Assembly: GCF_000817785.2 (NCBI RefSeq)
Contig: NZ_JTCM02000010.1
Span: 1-64,000, forward strand
From: Hassallia byssoidea VB512170
GTDB taxonomy: Bacteria; Cyanobacteriota; Cyanobacteriia; Cyanobacteriales; Nostocaceae
Direction of reading: 5' to 3'
DNA length: 64,000 nucleotides
Shown: positions 38,692 through 47,946 of the stretch, piece by piece
How positions within the stretch are numbered: the first letter of the stretch is position 1
How the letters are laid out: each line of letters starts with the position of its first letter
Program-made: the position numbers and the translations under genes
Notes under the pieces: generated by a model
The model's input: only the letters and a program-made list of their open reading frames with translations
What the model was told of the DNA's origin: nothing
Databases searched by the model: none

Positions 38692-40350
38692 ATGACAAAT
38701 TCGATAGAAAATACTGGCTCGGAAAATCACGATCACCAACCTGGTACAAACTGGCAAGAGTATTTCAGCTTCAGCACCGACCATAAAGTGATTGGTGTCC
38801 AGTACATGGTGACTACCTTCATTTTCTTTTTGATTGGCGGGCTGTTGGCGATGATTATCCGTGGCGAACTGCTTACCCCCGAATCAAATGTGGTCGATCG
38901 CTCTCTCTACAATGGCTTATTCACTTTGCATGGCACGGTGATGATTTTTTTATGGATTATACCATTTAATGCCGGTCTTGCCAACTATTTGGTGCCGCTG
39001 ATGATTGGGGCAAAAGATATGGCGTTTCCAGTTTTGAATGCGATCGCTTTCTGGATGATTCCCCCAGCAGGTATCTTGTTATTATCAAGCTTTTTGGTGC
39101 AAGGCGGTCCGGCGCAGGCTGGGTGGTGGTCTTACCCACCAATAAGCATCCAAAACCCAACCGGTTATCCCATTAACGGCGAATCAATTTGGATACTGAG
39201 TGTAATGCTGCTGGGCATCTCATCAATTATGGGCGGCGTAAACTTCATCACCACTATCGTTTGGATGCGGGCACCGGGGATGACGTTTTTTCGGATGCCG
39301 ATTTTCGTCTGGTCAGTTCTCAGCGCTCAATTGTTACAACTGTTTTGCCTGCCTTCCCTCACCGGCGCAATTATACTATTATTTTTTGACCTCACTTTCG
39401 GGACAAACTTCTTCAAACCCTTGCAGGATGGCGACCCAATCATCTATCAGCATTTGTTTTGGTTCTACTCCCACCCGGCAGTTTACGTGATGGCGCTACC
39501 CGCCTTCGGTATTTTCGCGGAAATCCTCCCCGCCTTTTCCCGGAATCCGTTGTTTGGTTATCGGTCAGTAGCGATCGCCTCCTTCGGAATCGGTTTAGTC
39601 AGCATCTTCGTCTGGGTACATCATATGTTCGCTAGCGCTACGCCCAACTGGATGCGGATACTCTTCATGGTTTCCTCGATGTTGGTCGCCATACCTACTG
39701 GTGTAAAAGTATTCGCTTGGACTGCTACCGTCTGGAATGGCAGACTGCACCTTTTGACCCCGATGCTATTTGCCTTGGGAGGTGTCGTGATGTTTGTTTT
39801 CGGTGGAATTACTGGGGTTATGCTCGCAAGCGTGCCCTTTGATATTCACGTTAACAACACTTACTTCGTGGTGGGTCACTTTCACTACGTCGTTCACAAC
39901 ACCATCACGATGGCAATTTTTGCGGCGATTTACTTTTGGTTTCCAAAAATAACCGGGCGGATGTACGCTGAAGGCTGGGGCAAGATACATTTCTTTTTGA
40001 CCTTTATCGGTGCGAACCTCACCTTCTTTCCGATGCATCCTTTGGGCTTACAAGGAATGCTGCGCCGAGTTTCCTCCTATGACCCGCAGTATCAGGGATG
40101 GAATATCGTTGCCAGCCTTGGGGGTTTTTTGTTGGGGATGTCTACGCTGCCTTTCATCGCCAATATGATAAGTTCTTTACTATTAGGCAAGCTGGCATCT
40201 CATAATCCCTGGCACGCTACAGGGTTGGAGTGGAAGACTTCCTCACCACCACCAAAAGAGAACTTTGAGGAAATTCCCGTTGTGAATGAGCCACCTTACA
40301 ACTACAACGATAGGTCACTAGAGGCGCCAGATGCTGCCGCTCAGGAGTAG
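38692..40350 (+). CDS. ctaD: Alternative terminal oxidase subunit I
   Basis: The 552-residue catalytic subunit with 12 membrane helices. Haem/CuB ligands are seen in LHGTVMIF, FWFYSHPAVYVMALPAFG, VWVHHMF and VVGHFHYV. The residue that is Glu in A1-type oxidases (HPEVY) is replaced; YSHPAV is the mark of A2-type D-channels. It starts 12 bases after subunit II. Together with the CuA-less partner this supports a quinol oxidase role. Confidence 0.94.
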   Translation: MTNSIENTGSENHDHQPGTNWQEYFSFSTDHKVIGVQYMVTTFIFFLIGGLLAMIIRGELLTPESNVVDRSLYNGLFTLHGTVMIFLWIIPFNAGLANYLVPLMIGAKDMAFPVLNAIAFWMIPPAGILLLSSFLVQGGPAQAGWWSYPPISIQNPTGYPINGESIWILSVMLLGISSIMGGVNFITTIVWMRAPGMTFFRMPIFVWSVLSAQLLQLFCLPSLTGAIILLFFDLTFGTNFFKPLQDGDPIIYQHLFWFYSHPAVYVMALPAFGIFAEILPAFSRNPLFGYRSVAIASFGIGLVSIFVWVHHMFASATPNWMRILFMVSSMLVAIPTGVKVFAWTATVWNGRLHLLTPMLFALGGVVMFVFGGITGVMLASVPFDIHVNNTYFVVGHFHYVVHNTITMAIFAAIYFWFPKITGRMYAEGWGKIHFFLTFIGANLTFFPMHPLGLQGMLRRVSSYDPQYQGWNIVASLGGFLLGMSTLPFIANMISSLLLGKLASHNPWHATGLEWKTSSPPPKENFEEIPVVNEPPYNYNDRSLEAPDAAAQE

Positions 40351-40351
40351 A

Positions 40352-40482
40352 GGGGACAAGGGAGACAAGGGAGACAAGGGGAGCTTTTCTCCGTGCGGAG
40401 GTCACGAACGTTGAGGCGACTGGCACAGGACTTGGGGACAATTTAAAATCTAAAATCCAAAATCTAAAATCCAAAATCCTAT
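40352..40482. repeat. STRR tract, dispersed 48-bp element and AAATCCAA repeats
   Basis: GGGAGACAA units right after the ctaD stop, then a GTGCGGAGGTCACGAACG-type short element (40391-40430), then AAAATCCAAAATCT octamers before ctaE. The same octamers occur before anmK at 14598-14628. Confidence 0.8.
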
Positions 40483-40487
40483 GAGTT

Positions 40488-41150
40488 ATGCCAAATCCTA
40501 TACATGCAGATGAAAGTCCTATCCGTTTCGATCGCTTGCACGGGTCTTTACCGAATTGGCTGAAGCGGTTTCTGCCGATTGGTGGCGGACTGTCTCACGA
40601 TCATCATGGTAAAGGAATGTTCGGCGTTACCGTGTTTTTACTGTCGGAGAGCATAGTTTTTTTCAGCTTTTTCTTTACATATATTGCTCTACGGTTGACA
40701 CATCCCAACTGGTTGCCGGCGGGTGTCAAGGGACCGGAATTATCTACATTTATAATTATTAATACAGCTGTGCTGCTTTCAAGTAGCTTCGTCATCCAAG
40801 CCGCAGAAAACGCTCTCAGGCGTCATAAAATCAAAAAATTTCGCCGGCTGTGGCTGTTGACTTCTGGTATGGGAATTTACTTCTTGGTTAGTGAGGGAAT
40901 TGAATGGCACAATCTCGATTTTGGGTTAACTACGGGGCTGGTTGGCGGAACGTTTTACGTGTTGACAGGCTTTCACGGTCTACACGTTCTTAGTGGTGTG
41001 ATTCTACAGACAATTATGTTTGCCCGCTCTTTTATTCGCGGTAACTACAATAAAAGTCACTTTGGTGTCAGTGCAACTACTCTGTTTTGGCACTTCGTTG
41101 ATGTGATTTGGGTTATTTTGTTTTCGCTGATTTATTTATGGCAAGCGTAG
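40488..41150 (+). CDS. ctaE: Alternative terminal oxidase subunit III
   Basis: A 220-residue protein with five membrane helices. GVTVFLLSESIVFFSFFFTYIAL and the late GFHGLHVLSGV and LFWHFVDVIWVILF are typical of subunit III. The start at 40488 follows an octamer-repeat region. It completes the oxidase operon. Confidence 0.93.
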   Translation: MPNPIHADESPIRFDRLHGSLPNWLKRFLPIGGGLSHDHHGKGMFGVTVFLLSESIVFFSFFFTYIALRLTHPNWLPAGVKGPELSTFIIINTAVLLSSSFVIQAAENALRRHKIKKFRRLWLLTSGMGIYFLVSEGIEWHNLDFGLTTGLVGGTFYVLTGFHGLHVLSGVILQTIMFARSFIRGNYNKSHFGVSATTLFWHFVDVIWVILFSLIYLWQA

Positions 41151-41227
41151 AAATTTGGATTGGGTATGTCAAGATTTAAAGGAAAAACTTTTGGTCTTTG
41201 AATTTATCAACTTTAATAAGTCTTTTT

Positions 41228-41482
41228 ATGATATCAACTCAAGTATTGTCAGCAATAAATCGACTCTTAGGTGCAATTTTAGAAACTCAGCCCCCAGAGA
41301 CGCCACCCGGAAAAGACCCTCTGATTGCTCATGGTTTGCAAGTTTGGCAGTACATTGGCATTGCCGTTCTTGCTGTCGCTGCGATCGCTGCTGTTGGATT
41401 TTTTAGTCGCAAAGTTGAATATGCTATCTTTTTCGCTGTTGGACTAAGTATTGCCTTAATTGTTTTCTTTTTAACTGTGTAA
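41228..41482 (+). CDS. Small membrane protein of the oxidase cluster
   Basis: An 84-residue protein with a short polar N-terminus (LETQPPETPPGKDPLIAHG) and two hydrophobic helices (IGIAVLAVAAIAAVGFF and YAIFFAVGLSIALIVFF). Its place and size suggest an oxidase accessory or fourth subunit, but it has no family I recognise. The ATG at 41228 is chosen; a TTG ten codons upstream has a better-placed AAAGGAAAA. Confidence 0.6.
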   Translation: MISTQVLSAINRLLGAILETQPPETPPGKDPLIAHGLQVWQYIGIAVLAVAAIAAVGFFSRKVEYAIFFAVGLSIALIVFFLTV

Positions 41483-41710
41483 GTAGGGGAATTGGGTAAT
41501 GGGTAATCGGTAATGGTAGAGAAAAGTTTAAACAGCTTTTTTTACATGGCTTGTTTTATTTGTACTTAGATAATCAGTAGGTGTGAAAAAATCTCTACAT
41601 ATAAGCCACAAGAAGTTCACACAGATTTTGTTTAATTAGAGTTTGTAGACTCATATTATCTGCGTGGGAATTGCTCATAATATGATGACTGGAGTCCTCA
41701 CTACTTTTTT

Positions 41711-43078
41711 ATGAACCCAATCTATCAAACTGTGATTGTCGGTGGTGGCTTTACTGGGCTATTTACAGCTTTACATTTGAGCCATCAACATTATCCTCGA
41801 AGTGTAATTCTGATTGATCGAGAGGAACGCTTTTGTTTTAAGCCGTTACTTTACGAGTATTTCAGTGGTGAAATGGATGCAAATCAAGTAGTACCGAGTT
41901 TTAAAGATCTGCTCAAGGGTAGCGGGGTGATTTTTGTTCAAGATACAGTGGAATCGATTGATTTACATCAAAAGCAAGTTAAATTAAGTTCGGGGACGTG
42001 TTATGACTACAGTAATTTAGTTTTGGGTTTGGGTAGCGTCACTAGCTATTTGCACGTTGAAGGAGCGAAAGATTATGCGCTGCCTTTCTGGACGACAGAA
42101 GATGCGATCGCTATTGAGCGCCATTTACATGAGTGTTTGCAACAAGCTGTTAAAATTCAAGATGCAGAAGAACGTCGCAAATTATTAACAGTAGCCATAA
42201 TTGGTGGTGGTGCTTCCGGTGTAGAAATGGCAGCTACCTTAGCCGATTTGCTACCGCATTGGTATGCTGCTTTGGGTGGCAATTCTCAAGAAATTCGTGT
42301 GGTACTGCTCAATCACGGTGAAGAAATTCTCAATCACGATATTAACAGTCATTTGCGTGAAATTGCTGAGGGGGAATTAAAAAAACGCACCGTGCCAATA
42401 GAAATGCTGTTGGGAGCAGAAGCCACAGCTATTCAAACAAACTCAGTTGAGTACAAGCAGAATGGCAAATTAGAGACGCTTGCAGCAGCTACCACAATTT
42501 GGACTACTGGCACATCTGTTCATCCGCTAATTAAAGATTTGGCGGTGTCAAACGAGCATCGTGACAAACATGGGCGTCTTTTAGTGACGCCCACATTGCA
42601 ATTGCTTGACTTTCCAGAAGTCTTTGCGGGTGGTGATTGTGCAGCTGTACAGAACAGTTCCCTACCAGCCACGGCACAGGTAGCGTATCAGCAGGGAGCG
42701 GCGATCGCTTATAATCTGAAAGCGATCGCTTTAGGCAATCAGCTAAAACAAGCTAGAGTTAACTTACGCGGCACTCTACTCAAACTCGGCTTAGATGATG
42801 CTGCCGCTAGCATTTACAACGTTTTTGAAGTTAAGGGCGAAGCTGCTCACTTAATTCGTCAAGGTACTTATTTAGAATTATTACCAACGCCAATTCATAA
42901 CTTCAAAGCTACTACAGAATGGTTGAATGAAGAGATTTTTCACGACCACATGGACCCAAATAATGTGGGTAAAACAGTTGTGCGGACAGCGGAAATAGTT
43001 GGTGCAGGAGTCGTAGGTGTTTTAGTTGCGAGAAAATTACTGAAAATGTTGGGAGATGATAAAAGCGATAAATCTTGA
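41711..43078 (+). CDS. Type 2 NAD(P)H dehydrogenase (NDH-2-like)
   Basis: A 455-residue flavoprotein that would oxidise NAD(P)H and reduce quinone without pumping protons. FAD motif VIVGGGFTGLFTALHL, NAD motif AIIGGGASGVEMAATL, and the third FAD motif VFAGGDCAAV are present. A C-terminal hydrophobic stretch (IVGAGVVGVLVARKL) suggests membrane attachment. It follows the CuA-less oxidase, so NADH, quinone and oxygen could be linked by this cluster alone (inference). Confidence 0.88.
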   Translation: MNPIYQTVIVGGGFTGLFTALHLSHQHYPRSVILIDREERFCFKPLLYEYFSGEMDANQVVPSFKDLLKGSGVIFVQDTVESIDLHQKQVKLSSGTCYDYSNLVLGLGSVTSYLHVEGAKDYALPFWTTEDAIAIERHLHECLQQAVKIQDAEERRKLLTVAIIGGGASGVEMAATLADLLPHWYAALGGNSQEIRVVLLNHGEEILNHDINSHLREIAEGELKKRTVPIEMLLGAEATAIQTNSVEYKQNGKLETLAAATTIWTTGTSVHPLIKDLAVSNEHRDKHGRLLVTPTLQLLDFPEVFAGGDCAAVQNSSLPATAQVAYQQGAAIAYNLKAIALGNQLKQARVNLRGTLLKLGLDDAAASIYNVFEVKGEAAHLIRQGTYLELLPTPIHNFKATTEWLNEEIFHDHMDPNNVGKTVVRTAEIVGAGVVGVLVARKLLKMLGDDKSDKS

Positions 43079-43099
43079 TCTTTGCAATATCATGTCCGC

Positions 43100-43427
43100 T
43101 TAATCACTTATAGCAGCATTTTTACCCGCGATCCGCCCGTAAACGAGACATTCACCAGACGTTCGTCGATGTTTGATATCGAAACCCCCAAATCGAACCG
43201 AACTCACCCGCAGCATACAGCCTTGGTATGAGATTGCCATCTGGATCTAGAACCCGCGCCTGTTTGTCACGTCGCGGACCTCCTTGGGTATTGTATAGCA
43301 GTGGCATTAGTTGCATTGCGTAGTATGGGGGTGCGTAGACAAAGGAGCGGTGAAGCAGCGCTGCGTCCGGGTTTCCAAGAGTGCCGGCTCTGCACCAAGC
43401 CGAAGGGCTTGTCGTAAGACATCGCAT
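43100..43427 (-). pseudogene. Fragment of an FAD-dependent fumarate reductase-like oxidoreductase
   Basis: Only the C-terminal end of a flavoprotein survives: APPYYAMQLMPLLYNTQGG, GNLIPRLYAAGEFG and IWGFRYQTSTNV. After this the frame shifts; the other frame continues ECLVYGRIAGKNAA to a TAA at 43100-43102, as expected for the family. The bulk of the gene, including the N-terminal FAD motif, is missing. Confidence 0.75.
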
Positions 43428-43514
43428 TCATTGTATCTGGCGATCGCCCAAAATCAGAGTCATCGATTCACCCAAGTGATGGCATTTTTTGACGCCAACA
43501 GTATCAGTTATCAG

Positions 43515-44622
43515 TTATTGTTGGAACCTAGATAGTTTAAACAAACTCGTATCATGCTCTGTTTTTCCTTCGAGAGCCAAATCCGCTAGTATTTTGCCAA
43601 GTAGCGTCGAGAAGTTGAAGCCACGCCCACAAAAGCCTGCTGCAATTACTATATGTGGGTAGTCCGGGTGGGAGTCAATGATAAAATGTTTGTCTGGAGT
43701 CATAGTGTAGAGGCAGCGGCGGGTAGACATTAACTGTCCATTAGCACTAGGAACGTACCGACGTATGAATTGGCGAATGTCTTCAATCCACAACTGACTG
43801 GGAGTATAATCAACCTGAGTGGGACTGCTGAGGGTTTCCCATCCGTAGCAGGTTGAGATTTTCACACCGATGCCGCCATCATCAGCAATGCCGTAGGGCG
43901 TGTCTCCATAGTTGTCCTTAAGATTCCGATGGGGTTGCCTGAAAAAAGCCTAACTGCATAGGCATCACACACAGCGGTAAATTCAATCCTAGTTGTGCTA
44001 AGAGTTCCTTGGTCCAACTGCCTGGAGTCAGCACTAGTCGGTCAGCTGTGTAACTCTGTGTGGCAGTAAAGACCGTAACTCCATTTTCGCTCTTGTTGAT
44101 GCTCGTGACTGGAGTTTGGTCAATGAGTGTTGTACCAAGCGTTTGCGCTCTTCGAGTGAAAGCCAGAACGCAGCGAGAAGCCCGAAGATACCCTGTGTCT
44201 GGGTGGTACAGGGCGTGCATTCCTTCATCTGGGTGGAATTGGGGAAATCGTTTGCGAACCTCAGAGTCTGTGAGATATTCGTAGTTTAACCCCGCCTCCG
44301 AAGCGCACTTTAGCCTTTTCTGGAATGTTGGCTGCTGTGGAAAGCTGATATCCAGCCCTCCTGTTTTGACGTAAAGCTTTTCTCCCGTCTCGTCTTCTAA
44401 CGCAAACCATAGCTGATATGCGGCGCGTGCCATATTGATGTAAATTGGGTGGTCGTGCGTATAGCGGATTACTCGTGAATAACCATAGGAACTTCCTTTT
44501 TGGTGGTTCAACTCAAACTGTTCCAACAGCAGCACTCGTACTCCGGCTTTAGCCAGGTAGTAGGCGGTTGCACTTCCCATGACACCAGCACCTAGAACAA
44601 TTGCATCAAAGTTTTGTGTCAT
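43515..44622 (-). pseudogene. Frameshifted sarcosine/N-methyltryptophan oxidase-like flavoprotein
   Basis: Two frames cover one MSOX/MTOX-type protein. The first part has the FAD motif VLGAGVMGSATAYYLAKAG and ends QATPSES at 43918. The second frame continues with LKDNYGDTPYGIADDGG and runs to 43515. The Cys in RRCLYTMTPD is at the place where MSOX-type enzymes bind FAD covalently, and GFCGRGFNFS follows. A one-base indel near 43915-43925 is the only visible lesion, so this is recent decay or a sequencing error. The repaired length is about 369, normal for the family. Confidence 0.85.
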
Positions 44623-44879
44623 AAATGAGTGAGCATTGAGTGTTTTTGCTGTTACAGATGATCAGCTCATCAGGTGTGAAAGTCTGTCGATGTGCGAACC
44701 AAAACAATCGAATCAAACCTTGGTAGGGCATTGTTGCAAACATTAAATTCCGTTACATAAGGCTTACCCAAAGTTATTCAAATGTGGAATTTGTTGGAAG
44801 ATGAGGTTACTGGGCTATCGAGGCTAGCTACTTGTCAAGGACGGGACTAGTTACACGCAAGCTTATTCAGACCAAATTA
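44623..44879. other. Intergenic spacer
   Basis: No gene seen; degraded DNA next to the TnpB remnant is possible. Confidence 0.4.
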
Positions 44880-45075
44880 CATCCTGTTAACCGACAAATG
44901 AAAAACTCTGAAACTTACTTCCCACTTCATTCTGGCTGTGTCGGCACAAACCAGTCCATAGGCTTACACGGTCTAACTGACCGCAAAATTCTGATACTTC
45001 TTGAGGTTAATTGCCGCATTTAAGTCACGGTGAATTTCCAGATGACAGTTGTTACAAGGGAACACTCTGTCTAAG
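44880..45075 (-). mobile_element. Remnant of an IS200/IS605-family TnpB C-terminus
   Basis: On the minus strand one frame reads CNNCHLEIHRDLNAAINLK, the zinc-knuckle and RDxNAAxN motif of TnpB nuclease C-termini. It then meets TAG and TAA codons where Gln would fit (AVS-stop-TV-stop-AYGLVCADTARMKW). The N-terminal three quarters are missing, so it is dead. It abuts the broken amino-acid oxidase gene. Confidence 0.8.
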
Positions 45076-46741
45076 AATTAAGTTACAGTTTCCAGCCCTC
45101 TCTACAAGGGAACTTCGGTTTAGCAAATTAAGAGAAAAGTCAGACGCTGTTGCCGTAAAGTCGGCAAAACGGTTGGGATGATACAGAGTATGCATACGAT
45201 GGAATTCCCCTCTCAGTGATGCCAGCACCGCAAGAGCGATCGCCGGCGATTCCGCAAAGCCCCCCGTATTGTGTCCTCCAGCGATAATCAATTTGCCGCC
45301 CCTGGTGGTCGGGATCGTCTCGAAAACTCCAAGGCTGGTGGATGTCCACGGACGCACGCAATATCTCCGGCTTGCTTCTAACAATCCAAAGCGCGATCGC
45401 TTTTTCGTAGGCTCTACTTTGCGTCCCTCTGAGCAATTCGTTGCCATACACCCCAGGAGAGATGACATAATTATCCGCCGCGATCGCCTCGTCGCCTGAC
45501 ATCAAACTGATGACTTCGCCGCGATCGTTGCGGTCAATCTTTGTAATGCGTTGGTTCCAAAAGCATTGTACCCCTACTTGCTCCAAACGATCCAATAAGT
45601 TGGCAATGAATTTGTGGACATTTACGGTAAACCCAACTAACTCCATCGCACCTGCAACTACGCCGTTTTTGCAAGCATCCTCTAGGGCGGGGTATTTTTC
45701 TATCAGCTGTTGCGGTGTCAAGGTGCGCTTTAGCGACTTTGCCTTTTTATGGCGTTCAACGACTTGCTGATAATGTGCAGGGTCTGAGGACATACCGACA
45801 ATGCCTTCTTTGAGTTCTACACCTTGGAATAGTTCAGAAGCATTTTCGATCAAGTCTGACCACAAAAGTTTGCTTTCATGGTTGATAGAAATGATATCGT
45901 TGTTGTAAAGGTTTGCTAACCATTGGGGAACTGCTTCGTACTCGTGGAGCCATGTCTGTTCTGCTTGGGAAAGATTATTTGTGTCGCAGATCGCCCATCC
46001 ATGTTCCGACACTTTTGTGCGGAAATAACTATTGTTGAAGCGATCAATCCCTGTAAAGTCCTTGTCGTTGTAATTATTATTCTCTCTGATGCTAAACATC
46101 CTCGCGTCGCCGCCGCCCCGCGTGCAGCCATATTTTGACCAGTGTTCCGATTTCCTGGGATCGGGCGAAGCATCATAAATTGTAATGTTGTAACCCGATG
46201 AAGCTAAATAATGGGCAGTTATCAGACTGACAATGCCCGCACCGACGATCGCAACAGATGCTTTTTGCCTTGTATAAACGACACTTTTATTATCCAACGC
46301 ACCCACGAGTCGTTCGGTGTTGATGCGTTCAGCCAAGCTTAACGGCAAAATATCGGCATGGATGCGATCGTTCGGCACAGAAGGAGAATCCGCGACATTT
46401 TGGCTCAACGGCTGAATATCGTCATGGATCTTGCGATCGTTCGGCACAGAAGGAAAAACCCGGACACCTGCAAACCAGAACTCTCGCGCATCCCCAGCCT
46501 GGAGGCTGTTAACTTTTTGCACAATGAACCGCTCTTTATCGGGCATTGCGGATTCCCAACTTCTAATAGCCTGCTCTGTTGGCAATTCTTGGACAATCAA
46601 AACATCCGGTTTCAGTTCAATCAAAGTCTTGCCTATGAAACGGCTTGCTTTAATTTGCAAGTCAGGTCGGTAGATAATATTATCATCAAGGATGTCTTGT
46701 AGAATATCTTCAGTAACTTTGTAAGCAATTAAAATTCGCAT
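45052..46741 (-). pseudogene. Frameshifted DadA/glycine-oxidase-like flavoprotein with an extra N-terminal domain
   Basis: The first frame (46741-45140, 533 codons) has residues 1-100 resembling the N-terminal part of D-2-hydroxyacid dehydrogenases (MRILIAYKVTEDIL), then a FAD oxidoreductase from about residue 162 (VAIVGAGIVSLITAHYLAS). Near 45335 the frame shifts; the other frame carries the conserved end RGGKLIIAGGHNTGGF and ESPAIALAVLASL to a stop at 45052. Residues about 95-135 hold two copies of a 20-residue peptide around SVPNDR. The likely substrate is an amino acid. Confidence 0.75.
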
Positions 46742-47211
46742 GACTTACCTATAATTTTTCGCTTTGGTGTGGACTACTGCAAAAGTCTCCATCCAATTTT
46801 TATACATCAACCAATCAGCCAATCTCCGAATTTTCATTTAACATTTTCTGCTTGTTAAGTTACATAAAACAACCTTCTAAAGTTACAGCCAAAAACCTAA
46901 CCTAAGGTAGAACCAGTCAATGAAGAAAAGTAAGATACTTGCGTTTATTGAAGTTTAGGCTTAACTGAATTATTGATACCGTAAGCCGAGAGCAAATTAT
47001 TGGTAAATTCTGCAACCAAAATTTACTAAACTAAGTATTTTCTTTGCTGAGAGCAGAGATATCGAGCAACTTATTTGTCGTTGTTAACGCACAAGCGTTA
47101 AGAGAAATGGAGATTTCGTATTTAAAAGTTGTTTTGGGTGTAAAACAGGTATTAACGACGCTAAAAAAAGCGATAAAACAAAGATGTTTGTAACAGGCTT
47201 ATGGTATAATA
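46742..47211. other. Intergenic region between divergent genes
   Basis: About 470 bases with no gene, RNA or clear repeat. It should contain both promoters. Confidence 0.55.
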
Positions 47212-47910
47212 ATGCCGAAAAATTTCAAATTGAATAGGAAACGTTTTCAGTCTTTCTTGACTTTTTTCAAGCGGCTGATCGTTGCCCATCGTGCGTCTTT
47301 GCTGCTTTTATTAATCGGAGTCTATTTACCCTTACAAGTTTTTGGGGAACTAGCGGAAGATGTTTGGGAGAATGAAGGTGGCTTTCGGTGGGATGTGCCG
47401 ATTTTGTTAGCAATTCACTCGACGGCTAGACCATCCCTTGATGTTTTTGCGGGGACGCTGACTAAATTCGGGGTATTTTGGGGCGTGTTTCCGGTTGCGA
47501 GTGCGATCGCGATCGCTTTATTTATTCGTCGTCGGTGGCGATCGCTAATATACCTCATTACCACGTTGTTAGGCAGCATCATCATCAACCGAACGGCAAA
47601 GATTTTGCTGCATCGCGTGCGTCCTCATTTGTGGGTTTCCCCTGCACCAGAGTTTGACTACGGATTCCCCAGCGGTCATGCGATGTCGAGTATGACTTTA
47701 GTCGCAGTTTTAGTGATTTTAACATGGGGTAGTCGTTGGCGCTGGCTGGTTGTGATTGCCGGAGGAGTGTTTGTCTTAGCGATTGGCTGGACGCGGTTGT
47801 ATTTGGGAGTTCATTATCCCAGCGACATTTTAGCAGGCTGGACGGCTTCTGTGGCTTGGGCTGTTGGGGTGAGTTTGCTTATTAAGCCTAATAGTAGGCA
47901 TAGTGGATAG
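47212..47910 (+). CDS. PAP2-family membrane phosphatase
   Basis: A 232-residue protein with about five to six membrane helices and the three PAP2 motifs: KILLHRVRPH, SGHAMSS and RLYLGVHYPSD. This family removes phosphate from lipid phosphates such as phosphatidic acid or undecaprenyl-PP; the substrate cannot be told. The ATG at 47212 has no clear Shine-Dalgarno site. Confidence 0.9.
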   Translation: MPKNFKLNRKRFQSFLTFFKRLIVAHRASLLLLLIGVYLPLQVFGELAEDVWENEGGFRWDVPILLAIHSTARPSLDVFAGTLTKFGVFWGVFPVASAIAIALFIRRRWRSLIYLITTLLGSIIINRTAKILLHRVRPHLWVSPAPEFDYGFPSGHAMSSMTLVAVLVILTWGSRWRWLVVIAGGVFVLAIGWTRLYLGVHYPSDILAGWTASVAWAVGVSLLIKPNSRHSG

Positions 47911-47946
47911 CTTGCAGACATTCTTTCTCAATGTGGGCGAGGCTGC

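Noticed and set aside
44832-45023. Plus-strand 63-codon open frame
   Set aside because: It is antisense to the TnpB remnant, whose RDxNAAxN motif is clear on the other strand.
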